This document shows, piece by piece, positions 11,180 through 22,111 of a DNA stretch of 64,000 nucleotides (positions within the stretch are counted from its first letter, which is position 1; each line of letters starts with the position of its first letter). The position numbers and the translations under genes are program-made. Below the pieces are notes generated by a model that worked only from the letters and a program-made list of their open reading frames with translations, was not told the DNA's origin and made no database searches. Source of the DNA: Hygrophila difformis. Lineage: Eukaryota; Streptophyta; Magnoliopsida; Lamiales; Acanthaceae. The DNA lies in the NCBI GenBank assembly GCA_030278955.1, contig JAOANR010000008.1, positions 39,906,779 through 39,970,778 of the forward strand, written 5' to 3'.

Positions 11180-11670
11180 CTCCCTTCTCGATTTAGCTTC
11201 TACGAACTGTGGTTGCTAAGAATTGAAAGAGAGAATCTGATTGTGGCGGTTTCGTATTCGGAAAAGAAAGAAAAGTGATAATTGAATTTGAAATGACAAC
11301 TGAAAGGAATATAAAGAAGAAAACCCGACCTAATTGCAGAGAAGGCACAGTAAGGGTACTTAAGTAAATTGCTTATGCGGGTAGTAATTATTATACCTAG
11401 CCTCGCCCTATTAGCAATTTATTCTATTATAATCGTTACTCTAAAGACTGAATTGAGATTCTGTGATGGAGTGAGATAAAACTCAGTTGCAAATATTAAT
11501 AAGGCGAGAATTAAAAACTGAACCCGGAATCAAGAGCGCAAGATTTCATTCTGCAATAGATCATGATAAGAAATAATTACAAAACTAGAGAATACAATAA
11601 ACTTCATATGAAAAATCCTAATCAGATTCTGAATCAAAATCTGAGTCTGATTCAGAATCAACAATATTTA
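11180..11670. other. Intergenic, between F-box copies 2 and 3
   Basis: Contains the likely promoter and 5'UTR of copy 2. No other feature recognised. Confidence 0.4.
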
Positions 11671-12356
11671 TTAAAAATCTCCCTCAAAGGCTTTGATTAG
11701 TGTGGTAATCTCACAACACAAACAATCAATGTTTGTGGCACCATAATTAAAATGCGGAGATTGCCAGACTAAGTCCTTGCCATAGGAGGAAGATAATCAC
11801 AGTACTCCCTATGCCTCTGCCCTGAAAAGGGATTTTGTTCTTCTTCACTATTGGCAAAGACTTTACTAATCTTCTCTCTCATGCTCACAATGTGATCCCC
11901 TTCTTTAAAAATAGATCCCATCAGATACAGCCCTTCATCTATCCTTTCTAAGCTTTCTGAACTTAGAAGGATGAAGGCCTTTATGAAGATTGATAGTTGA
12001 TGATGATCCTCAATCCCTGGTCGAAGAACTTCAAATGCAGCTTCCATGAGTCCTGTGTCGCGGAAGGCTTTTAATGCAGGTTCCAAAGTCAGCATGAAGT
12101 TGTTCACTTCCCTGCATCTTCCCAAGAACATTTGGTATTCTTGGTCATGAGTTCTCTCAGCATTAATTTCCCGGACCATGTTAGCCCTTCTCCGAACAAT
12201 GGGAAGCTCCCTTGCTATTTGAATCTTTTTACAGGTGGGGGCTGCTCTGGCCACATCTTTTATGTCCTCTCGCCCTAACCGCGATAGAATATCCCCTAAT
12301 AGTTCATTAGGGATATCTATAACGGAGGACCTTGCACTGGGAGCTACTCCAGCTAT
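11671..12356 (-). pseudogene. F-box family copy 3: start codon lost, frameshifted tail
   Basis: The open frame runs from 12356 to a stop at 11769. It encodes a good F-box (IPNELLGDILSRLGREDIKD...APTCKK) and the family's helical region (CREVNNFMLTLEPAL, PGIEDHHQLSIFIKAF). The codon aligning with the MAGG start of copy 2 is ATA (12354-12356) rather than ATG. An in-frame TAG lies four codons further upstream, and no other in-frame ATG is usable. Copy 3 has no intron where copy 2 has one. Near 11780 a shift of frame moves the FNYGA....CLCCE tail out of frame; it then runs to 11671. A TATA-like box lies at 12434-12441. Probably a pseudogene. Confidence 0.6.
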
Positions 12357-12433
12357 TCTTAATTTCTAAATAGGTTTAGGATTATGAAAGATAGAAGGAT
12401 AAATGAGCATGAGAGGATGGAAGATCCTTTCAG

Positions 12434-12441
12434 ATTTTATA
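12434..12441 (-). promoter_or_regulatory. TATA-like box upstream of F-box copy 3
   Basis: TATAAAAT on the minus strand, about 80 bases upstream of the former start codon. Confidence 0.4.
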
Positions 12442-12589
12442 GACAGAGGGGAGTTAATTTAAAACAGACGTTATTGCAGGCGATTGAAAAGACGTGTGAT
12501 GATTAATGTGAAAGGAAGAAGAAGGTCTCTGAAAGGGTGTTTTGGTCATTTGAGATTTTTGAAAATCTGTCCGTTTCTAATTCCAACGC

Positions 12590-12720
12590 CTACGCTTTGT
12601 TCACTATAAACGAAGCGTAAGCGTTTACACTAAGAATTACCCACGCTTTGTCAAGGTCAACAAAGCGTAAGTTTTTACACTAAGAATTACCCACGCTTTG
12701 TCAAAATTAACAAAGCGTGG
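12590..12720. repeat. Three short inverted repeats, CACGCTTTGT word
   Basis: Units at 12591-12619, about 12641-12669 and 12691-12720 each pair ACGCTTTGT with ACAAAGCGT around an 8-10 base loop. They are separated by the same linker (TTACACTAAGAATTAC). The last unit has an 11-bp perfect stem; the first has TACG/CGTA ends where the third has CCACG/CGTGG. Confidence 0.8.
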
Positions 12721-13034
12721 CGACTTCCTGAATTTAAACAGAAGATGTGAATCTTCTATATACCATGGTTTGCTACTTCGCATCAATGCGTGAGTATTAG
12801 GGGTATCAAAACAAGTAATTATACTATCAATACATTTGCAGGAATTAAAAATTAAACCCCAATGATAATTTGTTCAATACTCAAAAACTTGGTTGAAGAT
12901 TTCCTTCTTATTCCTTCCTGATTCATCACATATTCTCCCCTTTTCAATCCTGAAATAAAAAAATAGAGAATTAGTCTCATTAAAAATAAAATAAGGGTGA
13001 TACTACTCAGTTAACTTGGGTAGTTTTCCCATCT
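12721..13034. other. Non-coding stretch
   Basis: No gene recognised. On the minus strand it would be the region downstream of the Athila-type integrase and includes a TTTATTTCAGG acceptor-like site near 12950. Confidence 0.4.
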
Positions 13035-13069
13035 CCCCCCCCCCCCCCCCCCCCCCCCCTTTTTTTATT
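13035..13069. repeat. Poly-C tract of 35 bases
   Basis: 35 consecutive C (poly-G on the other strand) followed by 7 T. The length of such a run is error-prone in sequencing. Confidence 0.9.
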
Positions 13070-13080
13070 ATCAACAGAAA

Positions 13081-14282
13081 TCAGGGATTGTCCAAATATT
13101 CTGTATGAATATTCAAATCTTGTTGTCCAATGTACTCCTTTAATCTATGGCCATTGACTGTCTTCTCTCCTTCATTGAGCATGATCGTGACAACCCCATT
13201 TTCATGAACTACTACAACAGGAAATGGACCTGTCCACCTTGATCTAAGTTTACCTGGAAACAACTTGAGACGAGAGTTATAAAGCAAAACCATTTGACCA
13301 ACATAAAATTCCTTGTGTTTTATTTTTGCATCATGAATTTTCTTTGTTCGATCTTTATAAATTTTGCTACTTTCATAAGCTTCCAATCCCATTTCTTCCA
13401 TTTTGGACGAATCAAAATTTCTTTTATCCTGTCCTTGTTGAATATCCATATTAAGCATCTTAATAGCCCAATATGCTCTATGCTCTAGCTCAACTGGAAG
13501 ATGACATGCTTTTCCAAACACCAATCTGTAGGGAGACATTCCTATAGGAGTTTTGAAAGCAGTTCTATATGCCCATAAGGCATCATCTAATTTCTTAGAC
13601 CAGTCCTTCCTTGTGATATTCACGGATGCCTGCAGAATATGTTTTATTTCCTTGTTGGATACCTCCACTTGCCCACTTGTCTGAGGATGATATGGTGATC
13701 CAACTTTATGGTGCACGCCATATTGCTTAAGCAATTTCTCAAAAAGCTTGTTCACAAAGTCAGATCCTCCATCCGAAATTATAGCGCGAGGGGCCCCAAA
13801 CCTGGTGAAAATATTCTTTTGCAGGAATTTGGTGACTTGTTTGGCTTCATTACTAGGTAAAGCTACTGCTTCAACCCATTTAGAGACATAGTCTACAGCT
13901 ACTAAAATGTAGTGATTACCATATGAAGGAGGAAAAGGTCCCATAAAATCGGTTCCCCAGACATCAAACATTTCTACCTCCAGAATTCTTTTTTGTGGCA
14001 CTTCTTCCCTCATGGAGATATTTCCCAATCTTTGGCATCTGTCACACATCTTTATAAATTTCTGGCAGTCCATAAAAAGGATGGCCAGAAAAATCCACAG
14101 TCTAAAACCTTTCTGGCTGTTCTAGAAGGGCCATGGTGTCCTCCTAAAGGATTCTCATGACATTTTTTTATGATAAGGTTTCCTTCCTTTTCATGAAGAC
14201 AGCGTCGGATAACTTGGTCAGAACAAAATTTGAAAAGAAAGGGGTCATCCCAATAATACTTTTGAACTTCTCTAAAGAATCT
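13081..14282 (-). pseudogene. Athila/Tat-type Ty3/gypsy integrase fragment
   Basis: The minus strand encodes the zinc-binding N-terminus (KYYWDDPFLFKFCSDQ...RRC, then H..H and CDRCQR). The DDE core follows, with [21 protein letters not shown] and GQVEVSNKE. It also carries the C-terminal [13 protein letters not shown] block and ends at 13081. A one-base shift near 14070 separates the N-terminal part (14052-14282) from the core (13081-14073). The wording of the core is that of the Athila lineage. Upstream RT/RNase H is absent because an LTR inserted at 14283. No protein product is expected. Confidence 0.85.
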
Positions 14283-16000
14283 TGTAATACCCGAGAATTT
14301 TCCAACATAAAATAAATGCAATAAATAAAATAAATAAATAAATAAATATAATAAACATGATAAAGGGATAAAGAATCATAAAAGATGAGAAATGAAATTT
14401 AAATTAAAAATGAATCAAAATTCCAAGAACCCGGGAAGCCGGAGACAATTTAATTAAATAAACGGTTACACGGGGACCCGACATCGATGGACTCAATAAC
14501 TCGAGTCCAAACATAAATTTAGGTCCGAATAAAATTAAGATAGGAAATCGGAGCCCGAAGATACCCCGGAAATCCGAATCCGGGAACATAGAGGGATAGA
14601 AGTCCGAAAGAGAGGAGGAAACGCCCGACGGATCGCACGACCCGGCCCAGACCGAAGTCCAGGCCAGGACGGCGCGGTCGCCGCGCGGTCTTTAGGGGTT
14701 CACCGCGCCAAGAGCGCGCCACTTGGCAGTTGCGGCCGTTCCGCGATTTTCTCGCCCGAACGCGGATTTTTCGACTTTCGGTTGAACATATCTCGACTCA
14801 ATACGCTTGGGGTCAGATCTTGGACGCCCTAGGTCTTAAATATCTATAAATAAACCCTCTTGGGAGCCCCAAACAAGTTTACAAAACCCTACAATCTTCT
14901 ATACGTTCGAAACCCTAAATTCGGAGTCGACGGAAAGCACCAAACGGAGGCAGCAGCTTTGGACGAAAATCCAAGGTCTCCAAACGTTGTGGTAAGCTCT
15001 AGTCCGACAAATCTTTTCACGTTTCAATCCGAAAAGGGATTCTAACTTCGATTCTTTTCTTTCTACACCCCGTATTGAATCTAGATCGTAGAACCCGACG
15101 AACGGAGAGGAGAAACGGTGATCGGGAAGCCACGCCTCCGAATCATCGAGCCGAGACATCTGTAAATCAGTAAGTTAACGCTTACACGGTTTTGGGAGTA
15201 GTAAAAATATTCAAATCTAGAAACTTGAGCAAATCTTTCGTAAATCTGTCCATATGTGATTTTTAACGGCGCAACAGTTTTGTCTAATTTTTCCGAACCT
15301 TAAAACGACTTCAAACGGAAAAACTTAAAACATGAAAAACGTTCCTAAGACACAGATCTATGTACTGTAAAATTTTCATAATTTTTCATCGTGTTTTGAT
15401 ATCCGAAAACGACCACAAACAGACCTGCCTTGAGTTTAGATCTTGAAACGGTGACAGAACTTTAGTTCGAACTTGTTGGTGATTTCTACCTTGGATCTAG
15501 ACCGATCTAGGCTTAGTGTTGAACATAAGAGTTGTAGATCTATGCGTTAAGAACACCTCCGTAAATTTCCAGAATTTTTCGTGATGATTTGATATATGAA
15601 ATCCACCCGAAACCGAACTGCTAGGATGTGGATCTCGAAATCTTGACAGATTCTTGGCCCGAACTTGTTGGCGTTTTTGACAATAGAAATAGGATGAATT
15701 AGATCTTTTACTGAACATGAAACTTGTAGATATATGTCTTAAAATGATCTCTGTCAAATTTCGTTAATTTTGGAGTTGATTTGCTATGGTAGAATTCGAA
15801 ATCTCTAAACTGTGACCTAGGAAATTCGGACAGATTTATACTTTTGTGAAAATTAGTGTTTTTGACCTATTTAGGTATCTCGGATTGAAAAAGTTAAAAC
15901 ACAAAAGTTGTAGATCTTGACGTTTTGGAGTCAGACGCGAAATTTCGGAATTTTTGAAATTAAATCTGATTTTAGACGCATTTTAGATTAAACTGTGGTT
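14283..16000 (+). repeat. Tekay-type LTR, truncated by the assembly gap
   Basis: Begins TGTAATACCCGAGAATTTTC at 14283, as in the LTR at 23048, and stays collinear with it until the Ns at 16001. It includes a GC-rich inverted-word block at about 14660-14725 and a TATA box at 14845-14852. The rest of the element is missing or lies in the gap. Confidence 0.85.
14845..14852 (+). promoter_or_regulatory. LTR TATA box
   Basis: TATAAATA followed by the conserved CTCTTGGGAGCCCCAAACAA block, which is also present after the TATA boxes at 23619 and 39865. Confidence 0.65.
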
Positions 16001-16500
16001 NNNNNNNNNNNNNNNNNNNNNNNNNNNNNNNNNNNNNNNNNNNNNNNNNNNNNNNNNNNNNNNNNNNNNNNNNNNNNNNNNNNNNNNNNNNNNNNNNNNN
16101 NNNNNNNNNNNNNNNNNNNNNNNNNNNNNNNNNNNNNNNNNNNNNNNNNNNNNNNNNNNNNNNNNNNNNNNNNNNNNNNNNNNNNNNNNNNNNNNNNNNN
16201 NNNNNNNNNNNNNNNNNNNNNNNNNNNNNNNNNNNNNNNNNNNNNNNNNNNNNNNNNNNNNNNNNNNNNNNNNNNNNNNNNNNNNNNNNNNNNNNNNNNN
16301 NNNNNNNNNNNNNNNNNNNNNNNNNNNNNNNNNNNNNNNNNNNNNNNNNNNNNNNNNNNNNNNNNNNNNNNNNNNNNNNNNNNNNNNNNNNNNNNNNNNN
16401 NNNNNNNNNNNNNNNNNNNNNNNNNNNNNNNNNNNNNNNNNNNNNNNNNNNNNNNNNNNNNNNNNNNNNNNNNNNNNNNNNNNNNNNNNNNNNNNNNNNN
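16001..16500. other. Assembly gap (500 N)
   Basis: Exactly 500 unresolved bases, so probably a placeholder length. The flanking sequences do not belong together. Confidence 1.
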
Positions 16501-17211
16501 ACACAGAGGTGGATTAGCCTGAGATGAGAAGAAATCGGCTAAAAATAATGCCAGAGATAATTGAGGTTTGCCGGACTACAAACATCTGCTGTCCGGTCCC
16601 CAATTTTCCCAGATGATTGGTTTTAGACAAAAAGAATTCCAAACAACGGTGACCGCCGTCATTTAGTTTTCTTTTGTCTGTGAATGGAAGAAAGACCTAC
16701 ATATTTCTTGCTGTAATATTTCTCAACTGATGTTGGTCGACATCAGTTGATACTATTGCAACTTGAATTCAGGTTGAGAAATTAAGAAAAAGAAAATTAA
16801 AACTGTATCTGATTACGAGTTGGCTGAGTGACTAATCGAAACTCTTAGTGAAGAGAACGCTCGCCGAAGCTTCTACCAACCACTAACCAGATCATGCAAA
16901 ATAACAGATAATAATTAACACACAGAAGACGGGTTAGTCGATATCCCTGTGAGAGGACCTTTCACCAACATTAATCTGTGGTGTTCCTCATTATCCGTTC
17001 ATACACGCAATGAAAGAGAAAATAGGAAAGTAATAAAATATTTTTGGTATTGTGTGGGTGTTAAGCACACAATAAGTAGACACTAGAGGGTTGAAATATG
17101 TAATGGATAGAAATCAGATGAACTGGGCCGAGGCCCAATACACCCATGCAACTTACACAAATCATGAAAGAAAATATTTTTGGAGTTTTCAAAATAGAAG
17201 GGATGGTTCAA

Positions 17212-17660
17212 TTCGAATTATTGGGGTAATTCGAATTGAGAATGCATGAAGGATGAAGTATTACTTACTCAATTGATCATTGCTAGAAATTGGAGCATCA
17301 CCCAATTCGAATTATTGGCCAATTCGAATTAATTCGAATTGGACAATTCGAATTGGCGAAGTTCCCTTCTTTGCTCAAATTGACTAAGGGATTTACCTCA
17401 AAGGGAGGGTGAGTTCGAATTGTGCAGTAATTCGAATTAATTCGAATTGCAACAATTCGAATTGGTAGAGGATGGAAAATAAACTAAGGCATGAATGTGG
17501 GGCAATGGATACAATGTGGCTTTTAACCCAATTCGAATTGTAGCAGTTCGAATTAACTCGAATGACATAATTCGAATTGGTTGAAAACCACATGAAGAGA
17601 ATAGTTTGGATATGCAATTCGAATTTCCCTTAGCAATTCGAATTAATTCGAATTGCCTCA
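17212..17660. repeat. Inverted-word array A1 (AATTCGAATT)
   Basis: About five units spaced about 100 bp. Each has AATTCGAATT, a short spacer, the fused pair AATTCGAATTAATTCGAATT, a short spacer and AATTCGAATT. Unique sequence of 40-70 bp separates units. Confidence 0.9.
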
Positions 17661-18531
17661 ATTCAAATCACATATTTTCAAACACAATTTTTGTTCTCAC
17701 AAGTATGGGTTAGGTGAACACTGTACTGTAATGATGGGTTTAGATTTACTAAATCCCTCATCTCACATCAGTGTCGTTTCACAGCCACCCTAGTGAGATT
17801 TTCAAGAAATAAACAACTGCATGTCTAGTGGGTATTGGCCAGATTCAAACCCTATTTCTACAAACAAGAAATCAGAGATCAAAGAGCCTAAAACATCTAG
17901 TTATCTAAGAAGTACATGAGTAAACTAAGAACACACAAGTTATCTAAGGAAGCACGAAATGAGATTAAGACAGGAAGAATAAAACTAAAACACAAATTAA
18001 CACAGACATTAAAAACATCTAAAACCTCAGAACACTTATTTGAAGCTCTAAGGCACTAAATCAGGCCAAAAACCCAACAAGCATGCATTTATTAAGTTTG
18101 AATGTCAACTAGGACATAATAAATGTAACCTAGTTGAAACAAACAAACACACTAAGCATTTATTTCTAGGAAAAGCATTAAAGAGTGCCTAAACAAATGG
18201 ATAAAACCATTTTTGGAAATTTTCCTTGTATTGACACTTGAAAGCAAAATAAGAACCCAACACCATCATTAGCTTGAAGGTAGGGTTTATTCTAACTAGA
18301 AAGCATGTAAACATATGGAAAATGGCTACTCTAAGGGTTACACAAACTGCTTCTATACTAAACTAAGATTACAACATGTAAAGATTAAAATACTTGCAAG
18401 AAAAATAAACTACACTAATCTAAACTCCCTACCTAACCCTTAAGGGGTGTGGAACCTCCTGCTGTTCTTTTTGTCCCAAGTTGCCTTTTGGTTAAAATTC
18501 TTGATCTCCTAATTCTGTTGTGGAAGGTCTG

Positions 18532-18539
18532 CTTTTATA
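18532..18539 (-). promoter_or_regulatory. TATA box in LTR-like copy A
   Basis: TATAAAAG on the minus strand, about 70 bp from array A2. Confidence 0.5.
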
Positions 18540-18607
18540 GACAATCTTCAAAACCCTAGGCCCACCAGTGTTGTGCACAGCTTTCTTTGGATGAATTGTT
18601 GAGTGAA

Positions 18608-19010
18608 GTTCGAATTATCCCAACCAATTCGAATTAATTCGAATTGTGAGATCTCTTCCTTGAGCTGGAATTTTGGCCTTCAGTAGTCAATTCGAATTGT
18701 TGTGAATAATTCGAATTGATCTTTTCTCGAATTGGATGAGGGTTTCTGCTTGGCTCATTGCACTTTGTTGGCAATTCGAATTGTTTGTGCCAATTCGAAT
18801 TAATTCGAACTTGGACAATTCGAATTGCATCTTCTTCTTGCCTTTGGGTTTCTTCTCTCTTCATTCCCTTATTCGAATTAATTCGAACTTGAATAATTCG
18901 AACTAGCCTTCTGCATCCCTTCCAACACTTAACCATTTCTTGCTCTCTTTAGCAATTCGAATTGTTGTGCAATTCGAATTAATTCGAATTGCTCACAATT
19001 CGAATTGTGC
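18608..19010. repeat. Inverted-word array A2 (AATTCGAATT)
   Basis: About five more units with the same four-word layout as 17212-17660, on the upstream side of the minus-strand TATA box. Confidence 0.9.
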
Positions 19011-19342
19011 TTCAATCACTTAACCAAATTTTCAGTTGTGGGATTTTCAATCTTTTTCCCATCTTTTTGGATTTTTGTGGGCTCTTTTATTCTTTTGCCC
19101 ATCTTTTCATTCCTTTTTCTTTTCTTTTTCCTTTTTTCATGTTTTTGGATTTTTCTAACACAAATACAATTAAAATTGCATATTTTGTGTCTTTTTACTA
19201 CCGGCTCAATGTTTTTACAAACTCGCATTAATCTGTCAAATTCAACTGCTTTCTTATTGAAATAAGATGGAATCACGATCAAAATGTCCGTCTCAGACAC
19301 GGAAATGGATTGGAAATAATGGACAATTTTGGCCATTATCAG
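19011..19342. other. T-rich spacer
   Basis: Low-complexity T-rich sequence with repeated cccatctttt. No gene. Confidence 0.4.
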
Positions 19343-20093
19343 TGGACTGCCTCGTTAGTGGTCCTATGTTGAGATTGCCTCGTTAGTGGACTCCCGGTAT
19401 GGTGTCCTCTTCTTAGTTTGCGGGATAAATTATAAAAGACTTGTGTGAGTGTTAATTACGCTTAAATCCGATTTACCATGTTTCTAAATTACGTATTTAA
19501 ATATCGTCATTAAACTATGCCTTTAATTTCCACCTTTAAAATTTAGTCTTTTAAATTATGCATTTTCGTCTTTGATAAATTAATCATGATTTTTCCGCTG
19601 CGAATAAAATATGAATTTTAAATGAATGCATGAAAAGGTAAAATCTTTGGATTTAAACACATGGAACCCCTTAAATTGTTAGTTAGGGATTAACTTACTC
19701 GGTATATTTTTATACTGATAAACCGTTGTTATTTTTCTTTTACAGAGTATGTCGAGTGACGCATTGCATATGCACTTGGGGGAAACCATAATGGACATTT
19801 TAAAATTCTGCATCGTACTGTTTTTACCGGGTCTGTTAAACCCGAGGATTTGGCCATGTTGGCCGTGATTTACTTTCCGCTGCATTTACTCTATTTATTT
19901 TTCGCGCATGATGATTACTACTATCGTATTTTAAATTAAGTATTATAAATTTCCGGACTAAATCTTGAAATGTTTTAAATCTTTTACATACCCACAAGCC
20001 TTGCATTTCCTTAGTGAGCTCGGGAAGCCGTGTCTTGCTAGGGAGATGTGGCGGTGACATCCCGGCCTGGGTTATCAAATCCGGGGTGTTACA
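19343..20093 (+). repeat. LTR fragment of the element 1 family
   Basis: Matches the U5 end of the 5899-8651 LTR in the opposite orientation. It starts with two copies of the TGCCTCGTTAGTG hairpin unit and ends CCGGGGTGTTACA at 20093. The rest of the element is absent. Confidence 0.85.
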
Positions 20094-21670
20094 GTGCACA
20101 TGCCAAAATCCATTTATAATGTAATTTATTCCCAATTCCGGTACTAAAAATTAATTCTACTTTTTATCTCCCGATTTAGCAAAGCAGAAATCACAGAATT
20201 TGGATTCTAACATTTAATTATGCAGAACAGTGTAAATAATTTAACAATTATGGCAAAATAATAATAAAACATGGTAAACTGGATTTAATTAATAATATTA
20301 GAATGCAGATAGATTAGAATCAATGCCAGATTACTAAAAATAGGGAATTAACAGTGATCGATTAATTTAGGGCTTTAGCAGATTAGTGATTTGAATAGCA
20401 GATTTGACAAAACAACAAATATCGATCAATTCAATAACATCTAACATATAATCCTAAATTTAGTATATGAATAGATTAATATTGCATCAGATTAATTAAA
20501 GCACATCAAAGCAGATTGATCGATTGTATCAGATTTGATAAATTAAAATGACAGATTCCAGATTTCTGCTAAATTCTAATTATCGATCAAATGCAGGCAG
20601 ACAATACATAATCCCAATTCATATTATAACAGTTCACACAAATTAATCCAGATTACAGAATTAAACATCGACATATTATATTGCTTCCATAAAATATAAA
20701 TTCATACTTCAAAGTGATTCTGAACTCCCGTTCTAGAACACTTCTAACACGAACAATATAGAAATCCGTCTACAAATTAAAAACATGATAGCAGATTACA
20801 TTTAGAGGCAATTTCAATTCATTACAAAGCAAGAAAAAGAAAGGCAACACCTATGATAGGAAGAACTCGATCAGAACAGCATTCTGGCCAATTCCTCCGG
20901 CTTGATTCTGTGTTTCCGGCCTTCTTCTCCCATTTCTCAGATGTTTCAGAGTGTTCTCTGTCGAATATTTGCGTCTGTCTATGAGTCTTCTGAAGAAAAT
21001 GACGAAAAAGGGCATTTAAAACCGAGTTCGGGAGGTTAGAAAACTGCCCAACTGCGACGGTGGCGCATAAAATGGCACTCGGAAGAGGGTTTAGGCGCCA
21101 CCAAGGAGAGCAGGCGCATGCGATGATTTTCCAAATTTTCCTCTGCGACTCAAAAAGTGGCGCTCCAAGGTGGTTTTAGGCACCACCAAGGAGGTGCGGC
21201 GCATTCTGACAATTTCCCAATTTTTAATTTAACAGCGGCGCATTTTGTGGCGCTCCGGAGCAGATTTCGGCGCCACCAAGCTTATGCGGCGCATCCTGAA
21301 GTTTTTTTCCATCCGAAATTTTCCTAAGTGTCAATGTGGCGCATAATATGGCGCTCGAGCATGATTTTATGCGCCGCCATGCCTATGTGGCGCATTATGG
21401 AGCTTTTCCAGTGTTGAAAATTCCGAATTTTACATCCTTTGACCTCCGAACATCTTCTTTCTTCATTTTAATGCCTGAAACATCATTGCAATATATTAGA
21501 ATTGCCAAAGTCTTATTAAAAAGCATAAAACAAGGTAAATCGGGCTCAGATAAGCTCAATTTAACCGGTCTTATTAATATTCACACATCACATGAAATAT
21601 ACACTAAAAAGCAGTAAAATAGAGTCTCATGCATGCAATTTAGGTTCATTTTAACATAATTTAAGCTTAT
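20094..21670 (-). repeat. Athila-like LTR-type non-coding repeat, copy C
   Basis: A long A/T-rich stretch without ORFs, followed by an inverted-word array at 21055-21410. It resembles copies A and B in layout: A-rich leader, TATA-like sequence near 21012, then the array. Sequence homology to A or B by eye is weak, so assignment is tentative. Confidence 0.4.
21055..21410. repeat. Inverted-word array C (GTGGCGC / GCGCCAC)
   Basis: Four units of about 85-105 bp. Each runs GGCGCAT, TGGCGCTC, then GGCGCCACC and GCGGCGCAT, separated by A/T-rich spacers. Confidence 0.85.
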
Positions 21671-21679
21671 TTAAATGTG

Positions 21680-21979
21680 GTTTCACAGGGTGCATCAGGG
21701 GTCTTCCAAATTCTCATCATCGATCCCTTCGGGATCCTCTAGGATGTTTTGTAATGGTAGGCTGGGTGGTATAATCGGTGGGATGTCAGGATTCTATGCC
21801 ATGTCCGAAATATCACTGTTCGTACTGGGAGAAAGTAATGCCTGCCTTTCCCGTTCTTTCCTTTGCTTAGCCTGCGCCCTAAGACGTCTAGCTGATCTCT
21901 CGATTTCTGCGTTGAACAGGATTTCGGCCGGTGTCTCCTTTCTTCGTTGCATAAAACAGCTTGTTTCAGTGATGTACAA
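21680..21979 (-). pseudogene. Gag-like remnant of the Athila-like element
   Basis: The minus strand reads MQRRKETPAEILFNAEIERS then an Arg/Lys-rich helix, a TAG after ..SDISDMA, and about 33 further open codons. The FNAEIERSARR type opening resembles the N-terminus of Athila Gag. It lies about 120 bases downstream of a primer site. It is too short for a full Gag and is interrupted. Confidence 0.45.
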
Positions 21980-22093
21980 TACCTGTACAATCCCCAGGTT
22001 AGTACCGGTTCGGTGATAAAGATATATTTATATGTATAAGCTAACTAGGAGCAATCAGGAATGTAATTCTCTTAATAAAACGGCGCTGCATCC

Positions 22094-22111
22094 TCCCCGG
22101 CAACAGCGCCA
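22094..22111 (-). other. Primer binding site, tRNA-Asp type
   Basis: The minus strand reads TGGCGCTGTTGCCGGGGA. It differs at one base from the tRNA-Asp complement used by Athila elements and directly abuts a TG..LTR edge at 22112. Confidence 0.75.

Larger units (their letters stand above)
16501..19010 (-). repeat. Athila-like LTR-type non-coding repeat, copy A
   Basis: Its first 500 bases are recognisably homologous, though diverged, to about 42673-43170: acacagaggtggattagcc matched by acacagaagtggagtagcc, and later the CATGCAAAATA block. Both copies then show an inverted-word array, an A-rich middle, a minus-strand TATA box (here 18532-18539) and a second array. There is no coding capacity. 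It is probably the LTR of a non-autonomous relative of the element primed at 22094. Confidence 0.6.

Noticed and set aside
16001..16500. Open frames across the N block
   Set aside because: They consist of unknown bases only.
17212..17660. Regularly spaced palindromes resembling a CRISPR array
   Set aside because: The repeats occur as clustered four-word units with variable spacing in plant retroelement DNA. There are no uniform spacers and no cas genes.
18989..19265. Hydrophobic Phe-rich ORFs
   Set aside because: They are translations of T-rich low-complexity sequence.
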